A stretch of DNA of 64,000 nucleotides from Moraxella lacunata (GCF_900453205.1 NZ_UGQU01000001.1:558001-622000), one strand, 5' to 3'; positions 1-8,464 are shown, numbered from the stretch's first letter. The notes: generated from the sequence alone by a model not told the origin. A program made the numbers and translations.

Positions 1-2
1 CC

Positions 3-272
3 TTTGAAGCGGTGCATGAGCTTGTCAAATCGGCGGTGCTAAATGGCCTAACCCCAACCGTAAACTCCATGCTCGTGGTCGGACTGGTGAGCCTACCAGG
101 CATGATGACAGGGCAAATACTGGCAGGGGCTGACCCCACACAGGCGGTACGCTATCAGATTGTTACCATGTTTTTTATCTGTGCGGGCAGTACGCTGGCG
201 TGTACGCTGTCGGCGGTGCTGGTGGTTCGGCGGTTTTTTGATGAGCGTGGGCGGTTTGTAATCACAGGGTAG
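3..272 (+). CDS. fetB: FetB/YbbM-type ABC transporter permease, C-terminal part
   Basis: The open frame is cut by the left edge of the window, so only about the last 89 residues are seen. They contain the LTPTVNSMLVVGLVSLPGMM stretch followed by GQILAGADP and AVRYQIV, which is the conserved C-terminal core of the YbbM/FetB family. That family forms the membrane part of a two-gene ABC system (FetAB in E. coli) linked to iron export and oxidative-stress resistance. Two hydrophobic segments are visible. The ATPase partner should lie upstream, outside the window. The GTG at 12 is in frame but internal. Family assignment is firm; the substrate is inferred from E. coli. Confidence 0.85.
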   Translation, partial: FEAVHELVKSAVLNGLTPTVNSMLVVGLVSLPGMMTGQILAGADPTQAVRYQIVTMFFICAGSTLACTLSAVLVVRRFFDERGRFVITG

Positions 273-294
273 CTTACATAAGATTATTATCACC

Positions 295-321
295 AAAACC
301 ACCAAGCAAGGTGGTTTTATT
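295..321 (+). terminator. Rho-independent terminator after fetB
   Basis: An 8-bp stem (aaaccacc/ggtggttt) with a short loop is followed by a T-rich run, 22 bases after the fetB stop and before the next gene. Confidence 0.7.
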
Positions 322-366
322 TTTGGGTGTTTTATGTTAAATTAAGACTTTTATCACACATCTGAC

Positions 367-1269
367 ATGAATCTACCTAATGAACTACTGACCCTTGGCA
401 CAAGTTTTTTGCAAAAAGCCAATCAATTTTTAAGCGAACGCACCACCCAATCCATCCATCTAGACCCTGATATTCTCGCCTATCGCTGGGTTGGCGGTCA
501 GCGTGGCACACTCGCTCCTATTGATGTCCACCTTGGCATCACTTTGGATGATTTGCACGGCATTGACACCCAAAAAGACAAAATCATTCAAAATACCCGC
601 CAATTTTTGGCAAACTTGCCTGCCAACCACGTTCTCATGACTGGTACTCGTGGGGCAGGCAAATCAAGCCTTGTACGTGCCTTACTTCACGCCCATCATC
701 AAGACGGTCTGCGAGTGATAGAAGTTGCCCGAGATGATTTGCAAATGCTTGATAAAATCCGCCACGCCATCAAGGCAAGCGACAGCTACTGCCGTTATAT
801 CATCTACTGTGATGATTTGGCATTTAATGGGTATGATGAAAATTACCGCACCCTAAAAAGCGTGCTGGATGGGGCGTTAGACAGCGAACAAGACCGTCTG
901 CTCATCTATGCCACCAGTAACCGCCGTCATCTGTTGCCACAGCTCATGAAGGACAACGTCAGCATTTATAATGGTCAAACCGATGAAGTCAATCCCTATG
1001 AGACCATTGATGAGACCGTCTCGCTCTCAGACCGCTTTGGGCTGTGGATATCGTTCTCGCCCATGAATCAAGAGACGTATTTGGACATCGTGGCGTATTA
1101 TTTGGCACGGGCGGACATGGCATTTGATGAGATAGTGCGCAGCGAAGCCCTAAAATGGGCAAGCACTCGAGGCGGTCGCTCAGGACGGGTGGCATATCAG
1201 TTTAGTCGGCACTGGATAGGGTCAAGGCTGTTAGAGCGTGGCTCTGTGGATGGTGTTACCCATAAATAA
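367..1269 (+). CDS. DUF815-family P-loop ATPase
   Basis: This 300-residue protein has a Walker A motif GTRGAGKSS at residues 93-101 and a Walker B-like YIIYCDDLAF near 144-153, in the arrangement of DUF815 AAA+ proteins. The stretch ATSNRRHLLP after Walker B resembles sensor 1, and the C-terminal GGRSGRVAYQFSRHW region looks like an AAA lid. The start is the ATG at 367; no strong Shine-Dalgarno is seen. Members of the family are usually single genes of unknown role, and neighbours here do not help: it stands alone between two terminators. No membrane segment or signal is visible, so it is probably cytoplasmic. Function is not known. Confidence 0.85.
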   Translation: MNLPNELLTLGTSFLQKANQFLSERTTQSIHLDPDILAYRWVGGQRGTLAPIDVHLGITLDDLHGIDTQKDKIIQNTRQFLANLPANHVLMTGTRGAGKSSLVRALLHAHHQDGLRVIEVARDDLQMLDKIRHAIKASDSYCRYIIYCDDLAFNGYDENYRTLKSVLDGALDSEQDRLLIYATSNRRHLLPQLMKDNVSIYNGQTDEVNPYETIDETVSLSDRFGLWISFSPMNQETYLDIVAYYLARADMAFDEIVRSEALKWASTRGGRSGRVAYQFSRHWIGSRLLERGSVDGVTHK

Positions 1270-1327
1270 TATCTTGGGTGGATGTTAAAAATGGGGTAAA
1301 TTATAATGCCTGCCAAAAAAACCAAAA

Positions 1328-1354
1328 TAAAAAGGCGTATCATCACGCCTTTTT
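1328..1354. terminator. Bidirectional terminator between convergent genes
   Basis: A hairpin aaaaaggcgt...acgccttttt lies between the DUF815 gene and the convergent MBL-fold gene. It has A runs on one side and T runs on the other, so it could serve both. Confidence 0.75.
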
Positions 1355-1360
1355 AACTCA

Positions 1361-2176
1361 TCATATCCGAACAACCTTAGCCAACGCCATTAACTCATTG
1401 ATGTCATAAGTACTCTCATCAATCAAATCAACACCGCAAGATAACCCACTAATCCAATCTAAGAACTCATCAAAGATGGTACGCCCTTCTAGTCTTTTGC
1501 CATGCTGTGGCACCATCATGTCCACGGGCAGCTGGCGTACGCTGTCCGCCCACAGACGGCAGGCTTTATTACTTGCCATATAGCGTTTATGAAAACCTGA
1601 CATGCTGTTGATGTGAGCTTGAAAATTCTCCACCTTGATGCCAGAATGCCCCACCAATGATGCCCCCATGTCGCCCGAGAACAGAATCTGACTGACAGGG
1701 TCATAAAACTGAATGTTGCCCACCGAATGCAAAAAGTGAGCAGGGATTGCCATGATTTTAGTATTGCCCAGTGCATACACGCCACCTGCATCAGGAATGC
1801 CTTCGAGTCGCTCCGACAGACCGTGGTGCAATCGCCCTTTGGTAAAGGCAGAATTATAATGGGGCAAAAACCGCTCCCATAACATCGGGATAAGCAGTTT
1901 GGTATTTTGCAAATGGATGAGCCAACGGGGCATGGATGCCAAAATGTCAGGGTCTTGGTGCGAACCAATGACATACTTAATACTCTCCATGCTGGTGTGT
2001 TTGGTGATTTGCAAGGTCAGTGGCGTAAAGGTCAAATCCCCACCTGGGTCAATGATTGCCGCTTCTTCACCATCAATGATTAAAAACTGGTTAGATGGTA
2101 CGCTTTCATCTTCTTCGGGCATGCTAAATGCGATACATTTGTGATGACCGTCATCATACAGAACATAAGATTTCAT
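1361..2176 (-). CDS. MBL-fold protein of the flavodiiron (ODP) type
   Basis: The 271-residue protein has a metallo-beta-lactamase-like layout: AAIIDPGGD near residues 38-46, GSHQDPDI near 71-78 in place of the usual HxExDH, PAHFLHSVGNIQFYDP near 145-160, FSGDMGASL near 166-174 and VPQHGKRL near 223-230. The HQDPD variant is typical of stand-alone oxygen-binding di-iron domains related to flavodiiron NO/O2 reductases that lack the flavodoxin half. The ATG at 2176 opens the frame, with a modest purine-rich stretch upstream. The likely role is O2 or NO handling, but this is inferred from the fold only and the electron donor is not apparent from the neighbours. Confidence 0.75.
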   Translation of the reverse strand: MKSYVLYDDGHHKCIAFSMPEEDESVPSNQFLIIDGEEAAIIDPGGDLTFTPLTLQITKHTSMESIKYVIGSHQDPDILASMPRWLIHLQNTKLLIPMLWERFLPHYNSAFTKGRLHHGLSERLEGIPDAGGVYALGNTKIMAIPAHFLHSVGNIQFYDPVSQILFSGDMGASLVGHSGIKVENFQAHINSMSGFHKRYMASNKACRLWADSVRQLPVDMMVPQHGKRLEGRTIFDEFLDWISGLSCGVDLIDESTYDINELMALAKVVRI

Positions 2177-2193
2177 AATAATTTCCTAAATAC

Positions 2194-2323
2194 TAGGGCG
2201 TACCCACCATTGATAACATTTTTATAAAATTAAGGTAAAAATTTAACATTTTAAATCAATTTTTGCATGAAAAATGGTTAAATCTTGTTTTTCATTGCAA
2301 ATACCAACGGCAGGCACGCCCTA
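2194..2323 (+). mobile_element. MITE family 1, short copy (130 bp)
   Basis: The element begins TAGGGCGTAC and ends GGCACGCCCTA, imperfect inverted termini with TA at both ends. Internally it shares with the other copies an ATTGATAACATTTTTATAAA block, the TTTTTGCATGAAAAATGG block and the CATTGCAAATACCAA block. It lacks the middle 90 bases present in the copies at 19050 and 49658, so it looks like an internal deletion form. It sits in the 397-base gap upstream of tsaB; the rest of that gap is AT-rich with nothing else recognisable except the tsaB promoter. Confidence 0.75.
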
Positions 2324-2533
2324 CACAAGTCAAAATGAACACCATAAAATTTTTATGGGTTTTGAGCATTATACGCTGATTTGATTAAAATTACCAAAAG
2401 TTTTTATTAAATTTATTTGTCATAAAAACCACTTAATCCAACAAAATAAATTTTCTTAATTATTACTCCATTGTAAATAATGTTATCAACAACCCAAACC
2501 GCTTTTAAAACCCTAAAATTTACAAGTATTTTG

Positions 2534-2542
2534 TGGTATGAT
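2534..2542 (+). promoter_or_regulatory. Extended -10 promoter element of tsaB
   Basis: TGGTATGAT matches the extended -10 form TGnTATAAT (one mismatch) and lies 31 bases before the chosen tsaB ATG. It overlaps the earlier in-frame ATG at 2538, which argues against that start. Confidence 0.5.
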
Positions 2543-2573
2543 AAGCGTTTTTTATTTTGCCTGCACATATTCT

Positions 2574-3260
2574 ATGACCGCCTTATCGCCTAGCCCATCT
2601 GACATTCTCATCGCTTTTGATACCATTTTTGAGCAATGCTCTATCGCCATTTTGCAAAATGACACCATCATCTACACCGAGACCGTGGCGGGCGGGCGTG
2701 GGCAAACGGAGATTATATTGCCCATGCTTAACAAGGCATTACATACGGCAGGCGTGGATATAAAAGACGTCAAGGCATGGGCGTTTAACCGTGGGCCGGG
2801 GGCGTTTAGTGGCATTCGTATTAACACCGCCCTAGTCCAAGCCCTATCTGTCGCCAATGACGCACCGTGTATCGGCATATCTAGCCTGCACGCCTTGGCG
2901 TTTATGGCGTGTGAACAAGAGAGCATGGCAAACGGCACAACGATAACCGCCGTGATAGACGCTCGCCAAAACCAAGTCTATGCAGGGGATTTTGTGGTGC
3001 AAAACGCTCTGCCCATTGCCCAAAGCGAATGTCTATTAGATTATGACAAGCGTGTAGAGACCGACATTGTCGTGGGGGACGGGGTGGATTTGGTGGCGAC
3101 AGATGCCAAACAATTACGCCTAAATCCAACTGCCTGCCACATCGCACGGCTTGCCTATCCGCTATTTTTAAAGGGCGAGACGGTAACGGCAGAAAACGCC
3201 TTACCCGTTTATCTTAGAAATAACGCTTGGAAAACATTGGCAGAGCAAGGCAAAAAATAA
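2574..3260 (+). CDS. tsaB: tRNA threonylcarbamoyladenosine synthesis protein TsaB
   Basis: TsaB is the ASKHA-fold scaffold that, with TsaD and TsaE, makes the t6A37 modification of ANN-decoding tRNAs. The sequence shows ILIAFDTIFEQCSIAIL at the N terminus, the FNRGPGAFSGIRI signature (family: GPGSFTGLRIG) near residues 77-89 and AVIDARQNQVYAG near 136-148, all hallmarks of TsaB. I choose the ATG at 2574 (228 residues, close to the E. coli 231) because the upstream ATG at 2538 falls inside a probable -10 element. Cytoplasmic and normally essential. Single gene; no terminator is obvious downstream before the repeat-filled gap. Confidence 0.92.
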   Translation: MTALSPSPSDILIAFDTIFEQCSIAILQNDTIIYTETVAGGRGQTEIILPMLNKALHTAGVDIKDVKAWAFNRGPGAFSGIRINTALVQALSVANDAPCIGISSLHALAFMACEQESMANGTTITAVIDARQNQVYAGDFVVQNALPIAQSECLLDYDKRVETDIVVGDGVDLVATDAKQLRLNPTACHIARLAYPLFLKGETVTAENALPVYLRNNAWKTLAEQGKK

Positions 3261-3357
3261 TTAACCAATTTTAAAATGAAATATGGGGCAGTTTATTCAC
3301 CCAATCATTTATATGCCAATAATTTTATATTTTTAAAATGGCATTGTTCAATAAAGA

Positions 3358-3489
3358 TACACTCTACAAAATGAAAAAGTACCACGGTTTTCTGTTCGTG
3401 GCGAGCCTGTCGAACCATGACGGAAACCGACCCTCAGGCAGGCTTGTGGCGAACGGTTTCCGTAGTAAAATTAAATTTTGTTGGCTGTA
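3358..3489. mobile_element. 132-bp palindromic element inserted in a family 2 repeat
   Basis: The interval is bounded by TA at 3358-3359 and TA at 3488-3489. Removing it rejoins TTCAATAAAGATA with TATTTTAAAAT, the uninterrupted arrangement seen at 19487-19506. Its ends are imperfect inverted repeats (CACTCTACAAAAT against CAGCCAACAAAAT). The interior holds the arms CCACGGTTTTC...GTTCGTGG and GAACGGTTTCCGTAG, a motif that also occurs at about 36400-36470. The 67-codon frame running through it has no support as a gene. The 353-base gap here (3261-3613) also carries a direct repeat of TTCACCCAATCATTTA at 3297 and 3526, outside the insertion. Confidence 0.65.
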
Positions 3490-3613
3490 TATTTTAAAAT
3501 TTGGATGTGCAAGGGCAAATTACATTCACCCAATCATTTAATGCCAAAAAATTATTTAACCCCCAATCCATACCGCCAATAAATATTGGTAAATTTAAAT
3601 AAAGAGTCATATT

Positions 3614-4456
3614 TTGGATATTTTATTATTTATCAAAGCCGTTATCATGGGCATTGTCGAAGGCATTACCGAGTTTTTGCCGATTTCTAGCACAGGCTAT
3701 ATGATTTTGTCGGCAGACATCATGAATTTTTGGGACAAAGACAAGCGAGATTTGTTCATTATTTTTGTTCAGCTTGGGGCGATTTTGGCGGTCATTTATG
3801 ACTATTGGGGCAGGTTGTGGACGGCATTTATGGGGCTACTGACAGGCAAGGCGGACGGCATGACCAACCCCCGTGGACTGGGTATCTCGCTCATTATCGC
3901 CACCATTCCTGTCATGGTTGTCGGCTTTACCCTAAAAGACTTTATCACAGGCACGCTTTTTCATCCGCTTGTCGTGGCGACCATGCTTATTATTGGGGCA
4001 CTCCTCATCATCTATGTAGAAAAACACCCACGCCCCATTAAGGCACAAGAAGCCGAACATATTGACTTTAAAATGGCGTTAAAAATCGGACTGGCTCAAT
4101 GCCTTGCCCTAATCCCTGGTACCAGTCGCTCTGGGGCGACCATTATCGGGGCGTTGTGGTTTGGGGCATCTCGCAAATCCGCCACCGAATTTTCGTTCTT
4201 TTTGGGCATTCCTGTCATTGTCGGGGCAGGACTTTTGGAGCTTATTGAGAAAAAAGACGTGCTACAAACAGGAGAAGATTGGGCGATTTTGGGCGTGGGA
4301 ACAGCGGTGTCTTTTGTTGTTGCCCTGCTATGTATTCGCCTTTTGGTAGCATGGGTATCCAAAAAAGACTTTATGATTTTTGCCTATTTGCGGATTATCA
4401 CAGGCGTGATTGTGTTATTGGCGTATTTTGTGTTTGGTTATCAAATTCAAGGGTAA
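3614..4456 (+). CDS. uppP: Undecaprenyl-diphosphate phosphatase UppP (BacA)
   Basis: UppP removes one phosphate from undecaprenyl pyrophosphate to recycle the lipid carrier for peptidoglycan and LPS synthesis; it is an integral inner-membrane protein. The two family signatures are present: GIVEGITEFLPISSTGYMI near residues 13-31, with the catalytic Glu, and PGTSRSGATIIGAL near 171-184, with the catalytic Arg/Ser. About eight hydrophobic segments are visible over 280 residues, the usual length. The start is a TTG at 3614 preceded by AAAGAG; no upstream ATG fits and the next ATG would cut the first helix, so TTG is favoured. Confidence 0.93.
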   Translation: MDILLFIKAVIMGIVEGITEFLPISSTGYMILSADIMNFWDKDKRDLFIIFVQLGAILAVIYDYWGRLWTAFMGLLTGKADGMTNPRGLGISLIIATIPVMVVGFTLKDFITGTLFHPLVVATMLIIGALLIIYVEKHPRPIKAQEAEHIDFKMALKIGLAQCLALIPGTSRSGATIIGALWFGASRKSATEFSFFLGIPVIVGAGLLELIEKKDVLQTGEDWAILGVGTAVSFVVALLCIRLLVAWVSKKDFMIFAYLRIITGVIVLLAYFVFGYQIQG

Positions 4457-4472
4457 TTATTTAGGTGATTTT

Positions 4473-4500
4473 GTAGGGGCGAATTGCAATTCGCCCTATA
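4473..4500. repeat. Family 2 repeat core (palindrome)
   Basis: GTAGGGGCGAATTGCAATTC followed by GCCCTA is a near-perfect palindrome, the core also found near 13071, 19517 and 19560. It sits between uppP and rsmJ and could act as a terminator-like hairpin. It overlaps the longest rsmJ reading frame, which argues for a later rsmJ start. Confidence 0.7.
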
Positions 4501-4528
4501 TTTAAATGACAAATTAAAAGGCAACATT

Positions 4529-5332
4529 TTGAATATTAACATCATTGGCACCGAACAAGACAAAGCATTATTTGATACATTGGACGTTATTAATAAAACC
4601 CACAATTTGTCTTTAAAGTTATCTTTTCATGCTTTATCAAAATTAAGTGATAAATTTATCTCATCATTTGCCAATGATAATATCAATACGCCTTTAATTG
4701 CTATTATAAAAAATACCCCAACCTTAATTAAAATTGACAACAATGCCATTATAAAATCATCATTAAATTGGCAAGCCCTAACCAAACGTATCGTAACCGC
4801 AGGGCGAAAGTCCGAGCTGATATTGCAAGCAAGTAAATTAACGTCCGACATGAGCGTGATAGACGGTACGGCAGGCTTTGGGCAGGACGGATTGATATTG
4901 GCAAGCACAGGGGCAAATGTAATCATGATAGAACAACATCCTATCGTGGCAATGCTACTATTATTTGAACATCAAATGATGAATGCCAATCCAAATTGGC
5001 AAAAATTATTAAGCCGAATTACGATTTATCATGGTAATTTTTTGAATACTGATTTTATGGCGACCTTACCAAAGGCGGATATGATTTATCTTGACCCCAT
5101 GTTTCCGTCTGACAGTTATTCTGCCAAAGTGGGCAAAACCATGCAAGTATTACATGATTTGGCAAATCCGCCAAGCGATGATGATGAAAAACGATTTTTG
5201 GATAGTGCCCATGCTCAATTAAAAGACAATGGCAAAATCATCATCAAACGCCCCTTATCCGCCCCCCATTTGGCAAATAAAACGCCATTGCAAAGCGTGG
5301 CAAATGATGCAATACGGTTTGATAGATATTAG
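4529..5332 (+). CDS. rsmJ: 16S rRNA (guanine1516-N2)-methyltransferase RsmJ
   Basis: RsmJ uses S-adenosylmethionine to methylate G1516 of 16S rRNA. The SAM-binding motif VIDGTAGFGQDG is at about residues 110-121, followed by ANVIMIEQHP (motif II acidic residue) and the catalytic-type ADMIYLDPMFP near 184-194. The ending KIIIKRPLSAPHL also fits. I take the TTG at 4529, giving 267 residues, because AAAAGG lies just before it; the longer frame from a TTG at 4484 begins inside a repeat core. The family is normally about 250 residues. N-terminal half is unusually rich in Asn/Lys. The small gene at 5340 follows after 7 bases, so they are probably co-transcribed. Confidence 0.88.
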   Translation: MNINIIGTEQDKALFDTLDVINKTHNLSLKLSFHALSKLSDKFISSFANDNINTPLIAIIKNTPTLIKIDNNAIIKSSLNWQALTKRIVTAGRKSELILQASKLTSDMSVIDGTAGFGQDGLILASTGANVIMIEQHPIVAMLLLFEHQMMNANPNWQKLLSRITIYHGNFLNTDFMATLPKADMIYLDPMFPSDSYSAKVGKTMQVLHDLANPPSDDDEKRFLDSAHAQLKDNGKIIIKRPLSAPHLANKTPLQSVANDAIRFDRY

Positions 5333-5339
5333 GTGATTT

Positions 5340-5588
5340 ATGAAAATAGAATATATTCTACTTGGGTTATTATTACTTAGCTTTGTGAATGATATTTTTC
5401 AAAAACGCAAATATCAAAAACTTTGGCAAGCGGTAGATAAAACCAAATACGTCAATCGCTATCGTGAAATCATTGCCCAAACCAAAGACCAAACCCAAGC
5501 GATAAAACAATTACGCCAAGAATTTGATGAGTTGGGGTTATTGCAAGCGGTGGAGATTAGTCAACTTGCCCATCAAGACAAGAGTTAG
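5340..5588 (+). CDS. Small membrane-anchored protein, unknown
   Basis: An 82-residue protein with one hydrophobic N-terminal segment (residues 4-17, YILLGLLLLSFVND) followed by a positively charged, probably helical tail with many Gln/Lys/Glu residues (residues 20-75). It starts 7 bases after rsmJ, with GGTGATTT as a weak ribosome site, so it is likely part of the same transcript. The pattern suggests a bitopic inner-membrane protein with a cytoplasmic helix. I do not recognise a family and infer no function. Coding is supported by operon spacing and by normal codon use. Confidence 0.6.
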   Translation: MKIEYILLGLLLLSFVNDIFQKRKYQKLWQAVDKTKYVNRYREIIAQTKDQTQAIKQLRQEFDELGLLQAVEISQLAHQDKS

Positions 5589-5619
5589 ATTTTAGATGGG
5601 ATATTTTCCACTTGTGGCA

Positions 5620-5695
5620 ATTTTAGAGTTTATAAAGCATACATCCCTGTATTTATGTATGATAAATTTGTAGTAATTTGAAAGCTTATGGCATG
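5620..5695. repeat. Fragments of the 148-bp family 3 element
   Basis: Two degenerate right-end fragments lie in tandem: TTGTGGCAATTTTAGAGTTT, like the right end at 63229, and AAATTTGTAGTAATTTGAAA, like the right end at 24440 and 44119. No intact end with TA is visible. The remaining bases of the gap up to purD contain only its promoter. Confidence 0.5.
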
Positions 5696-5766
5696 TTTTC
5701 TTGATCGCAAGTCAAAAGAAAATTCATAAAACAGCCAAAAACCCCCAAGATTTTTTGGGTAAAATT

Positions 5767-5775
5767 TGCTACAAT
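5767..5775 (+). promoter_or_regulatory. Extended -10 promoter element of purD
   Basis: TGCTACAAT fits the extended -10 consensus TGnTATAAT and lies 33 bases before the purD ATG. No good -35 box is visible, as expected for extended -10 promoters. Confidence 0.5.
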
Positions 5776-5808
5776 AGGGGGCATTTACCCCAACCCATAA
5801 GGACTGCT

Positions 5809-7080
5809 ATGAAAATTTTAGTTACAGGTACAGGCGGACGTGAGCACGCCTTAGCGTGGGCATGTGCCAAAGATGACAGAGTACAGACGGTCTATGTCGC
5901 TCGTGGCAATGCAGGCACGGCAAGCGAACCCAAACTCCAAAACGTGGATTTGGACATTACCGACCACCCTGCCGTGATTGAGTTTTGTCAGACTCATGAC
6001 ATCACCTTTGTGCTTGTGGGGGCGGAAGCTCCGCTTGTGGCGGGCATTGTGGACGATTTAGAGCGTGCTGGCGTGCGTGCGTGGGGCTGTTCACAATACT
6101 GCTCACAGCTAGAAGGCTCCAAGGCGTTTGCCAAAGATTTTATGAAAAAAGTCGGCATTCCCACCGCCTTTTATGAAGTCTTTACCGATGTGGAGACAGC
6201 AAAAGACTTTGTCCGCTCTAAGGGTACGCCCATTGTCATCAAGGCAGACGGCTTGGCGGCAGGTAAGGGCGTGATTGTGGCAATGGACGAGAGCGAAGCC
6301 TTTGGTGCCATTGATGATATGCTATCAGGCAATAAATTTGGTCAAGCAGGGAGCCGTGTTGTCATCGAAGAGTTTTTGGCAGGCGAAGAAGCGTCCTTTA
6401 TTTGCATGATTGATGGCGATAACATCTTGCCGATGGCAACCAGTCAAGACCACAAACGCATTTTTGAAGGCGATAAAGGGGCAAATACAGGCGGTATGGG
6501 AGCGTACAGCCCTGCCCCTGTGGTAACAGCGGACGTACATGATAAGGTTATTGAGCGTGTGATCCGCCCTGTCGTGGACGAGATGAGGGCAAATGGCACG
6601 CCTTATAAAGGCTTTTTGTACGCAGGCTTAATGATAAATGACGCAGGCGACCCTTATGTGATTGAGTTTAATTGCCGATTTGGCGACCCTGAGACTCAGC
6701 CGATTATGATGCGATTAAAGTCGTCTTTGGTTGAGCTGATTTTGGCAGGACTAGACGGCAAATTGCCCGTCAGTGCAGAATGGACGGACGAAGTGGCGTT
6801 AGGCATTGTCCTTGCCAGTCGTGGCTATCCAGAGAGTTCATCATCAGGCGATGTGATTACAGGTTTGCCAGATGTGCAGGACGACCTAAAAGTATTCCAC
6901 GCAGGCACAAAGGCAGAGAACGGACAAATCCTAACCAATGGTGGACGAGTGCTGTGCGTTACCGCACTTGGAGCAAGCGTGGCGGATGCCCAAGCTCGTG
7001 CGTTGGCAAGCTGTGGTACGATTGCCTTTGACGGTATACAGTACCGCCGTGATATTGGCTGGCGTGCGATTGGGCGTTAG
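5809..7080 (+). CDS. purD: Phosphoribosylamine-glycine ligase PurD (GARS)
   Basis: PurD is the ATP-grasp enzyme that joins glycine to phosphoribosylamine in purine synthesis. Visible signatures: ILVTGTGGREHALAWA at residues 3-18, IVIKADGLAAGKGVIVA near 141-157, HKRIFEGDKGANTGGMGAYS near 214-233, and YVIEFNCRFGDPETQ near 282-296. The chosen ATG at 5809 has AAGGA seven bases upstream and follows a clear -10 element; the frame opens 36 codons earlier but that part is not family-like. The length is 423 residues, normal for the family. A terminator follows at 7094, so it is monocistronic. Confidence 0.95.
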   Translation: MKILVTGTGGREHALAWACAKDDRVQTVYVARGNAGTASEPKLQNVDLDITDHPAVIEFCQTHDITFVLVGAEAPLVAGIVDDLERAGVRAWGCSQYCSQLEGSKAFAKDFMKKVGIPTAFYEVFTDVETAKDFVRSKGTPIVIKADGLAAGKGVIVAMDESEAFGAIDDMLSGNKFGQAGSRVVIEEFLAGEEASFICMIDGDNILPMATSQDHKRIFEGDKGANTGGMGAYSPAPVVTADVHDKVIERVIRPVVDEMRANGTPYKGFLYAGLMINDAGDPYVIEFNCRFGDPETQPIMMRLKSSLVELILAGLDGKLPVSAEWTDEVALGIVLASRGYPESSSSGDVITGLPDVQDDLKVFHAGTKAENGQILTNGGRVLCVTALGASVADAQARALASCGTIAFDGIQYRRDIGWRAIGR

Positions 7081-7093
7081 TTTTTATCTTGAT

Positions 7094-7131
7094 ATAGAGT
7101 CAAATGCAGTCGTGTTTGGCTCTATTTTTTT
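7094..7131 (+). terminator. Rho-independent terminator after purD
   Basis: The stem tagagtcaaa/tttggctcta (one G-T pair) is followed by seven T residues, 14 bases after the purD stop. Confidence 0.7.
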
Positions 7132-7254
7132 ATAAAATAATGAACATTTTTTATAAAACCTGCTCCATGCCTTGACCCAATCGTATGATGATGATTAAAT
7201 AATCATTCTAGCTAAGTATATCAAGCAACACCCCAATATAAGGACATAATAACA

Positions 7255-7680
7255 ATGAAATCCCCCTATCTCACCAAATCCCCCACTTTTTGGCTCGGTA
7301 TGCTCGCCACCGTCTGTATCGTCATCGGTGTGCGTGAGCTTGCCTTAGTTGTTTGCACCGCTTTGGGAATGCCGACCGCCACCAACATTGTCGGCTTGGT
7401 GTCACTCTTTGCCATACTTATGGGCGTGCGTCTCGTTAAGGGCGGTTTGCCAAATTGGCTATCGTCATCGGCAAGCGTGCTACTTGTAGATAGTGGATTT
7501 GCGTTTTTGCCTGTGTCGGCAGGGGCAGGGATTTTGCTGTTTGGGCTTGGGTCGGATTTACTTGCCGTGTCGGCGGTCATCGTGCTCAGCACCGTGATAC
7601 CGCTTTGGGCGTTTGCCAAATTGTCCCAAAACTGGCTAAAAGGCACGGACGATAAAGGAGAAAATCATGCCAACCCTTGA
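7255..7680 (+). CDS. CidA/LrgA-family holin-like membrane protein (pair 1)
   Basis: A 141-residue protein with four hydrophobic segments (about 13-33, 44-60, 75-95, 102-122). The sequence VGLVSLFAILMGVRLVKGG and the LLVDSGFAFLPVSAGAGIL stretch match the core of LrgA/CidA proteins, in which a conserved loop precedes FVPAGVGI. These proteins act with LrgB partners in autolysis control or in export of small metabolites such as pyruvate or glycolate. It overlaps the LrgB gene by 14 bases, so the two are translated together. The second pair at 46985-48069 is a paralogue. The start ATG at 7255 follows AAGGACATAATAAC. Confidence 0.8.
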   Translation: MKSPYLTKSPTFWLGMLATVCIVIGVRELALVVCTALGMPTATNIVGLVSLFAILMGVRLVKGGLPNWLSSSASVLLVDSGFAFLPVSAGAGILLFGLGSDLLAVSAVIVLSTVIPLWAFAKLSQNWLKGTDDKGENHANP

Positions 7681-8365
7681 CAGCACCACGATTTTTATCG
7701 CCTTTGTCGTTACGCTCATCGCTCATATCGGGGCAAAATATGTGTTACGCTATATCAACAAATACTTTCGTGGCATACCGATGATTATCATCGCCATTGT
7801 GCTGACGCTTATCATCATTGCCATAATTCAACTGCCTTATAATACGTATTACGCCCATGCCAAACCTGTCTTTGACCGCTTGCTTGGGTATAGCACCGTC
7901 CTGCTTGCTGTCCCCTTAGCGGGCATGGATTTTAAGGGCTTGCCTGTCAAAAAGCTGTCTATCATTGTTGTCATGGCAAGTCTTGTTGGGGCGATTGTGC
8001 CGATGAGTTTGGCGTATGTGTTTAGCCTAAATATACAGACGATTTTGGGCTTTGCCACACGGTCAGTTACCACGCCTGTGGGCTTGTCGGTTGCCCAAAT
8101 CATTGACGCACCGCTTGTGCTCGCCAATCTTATCATTATCGTGTCGGGGATTTTGGGAGCGGGGGTGTGCCGTATTTTGTTCAAAAACATCACAGACGAC
8201 CGAGCAAAAGGCTTGGCACTGGGTCTGGTTGCTCACGCCATTGGTACGGTCGAAGCATGGACAATCAGCCCCACCGCAGGGCGATACGCTGCCTTTGGGC
8301 TTGCCATTAATGGCTTGGTAACGGCGGTATGGTTGCCGATGGCAATATTGTGGTTATTAAAATGA
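7667..8365 (+). CDS. lrgB: LrgB-family membrane protein (pair 1)
   Basis: A 232-residue protein with about seven hydrophobic segments. RSVTTPVGLSVAQIIDAP near residues 127-144 and KGLALGLVAHAIGTVEA near 182-198 are the LrgB/CidB signatures (family: KSVTTPIA... and G...HGIGTARA). It works with LrgA/CidA-type partners and overlaps the upstream gene by 14 bases, with AAAGGAG before the ATG. The pair may affect cell-wall hydrolase activity or act as a metabolite transporter; the sequence cannot say which. Confidence 0.88.
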   Translation: MPTLDSTTIFIAFVVTLIAHIGAKYVLRYINKYFRGIPMIIIAIVLTLIIIAIIQLPYNTYYAHAKPVFDRLLGYSTVLLAVPLAGMDFKGLPVKKLSIIVVMASLVGAIVPMSLAYVFSLNIQTILGFATRSVTTPVGLSVAQIIDAPLVLANLIIIVSGILGAGVCRILFKNITDDRAKGLALGLVAHAIGTVEAWTISPTAGRYAAFGLAINGLVTAVWLPMAILWLLK

Positions 8366-8464
8366 TGATTTATCAAGGGCAAATAAATTACCCATACACG
8401 TCCAAATTTTAAATCATCTTGATTCAATAATACCAAACAAAATGTCTATTTGGGTACTTTTATT

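Noticed and set aside
3338-3541. A 67-codon frame between tsaB and uppP
   Set aside because: It lies entirely across the inserted palindromic element and family 2 remnants and has no ribosome site.
5701-5808. An N-terminal extension of PurD from 5701
   Set aside because: It overlaps the extended -10 motif and has no similarity to GARS; the ATG at 5809 has the ribosome site.
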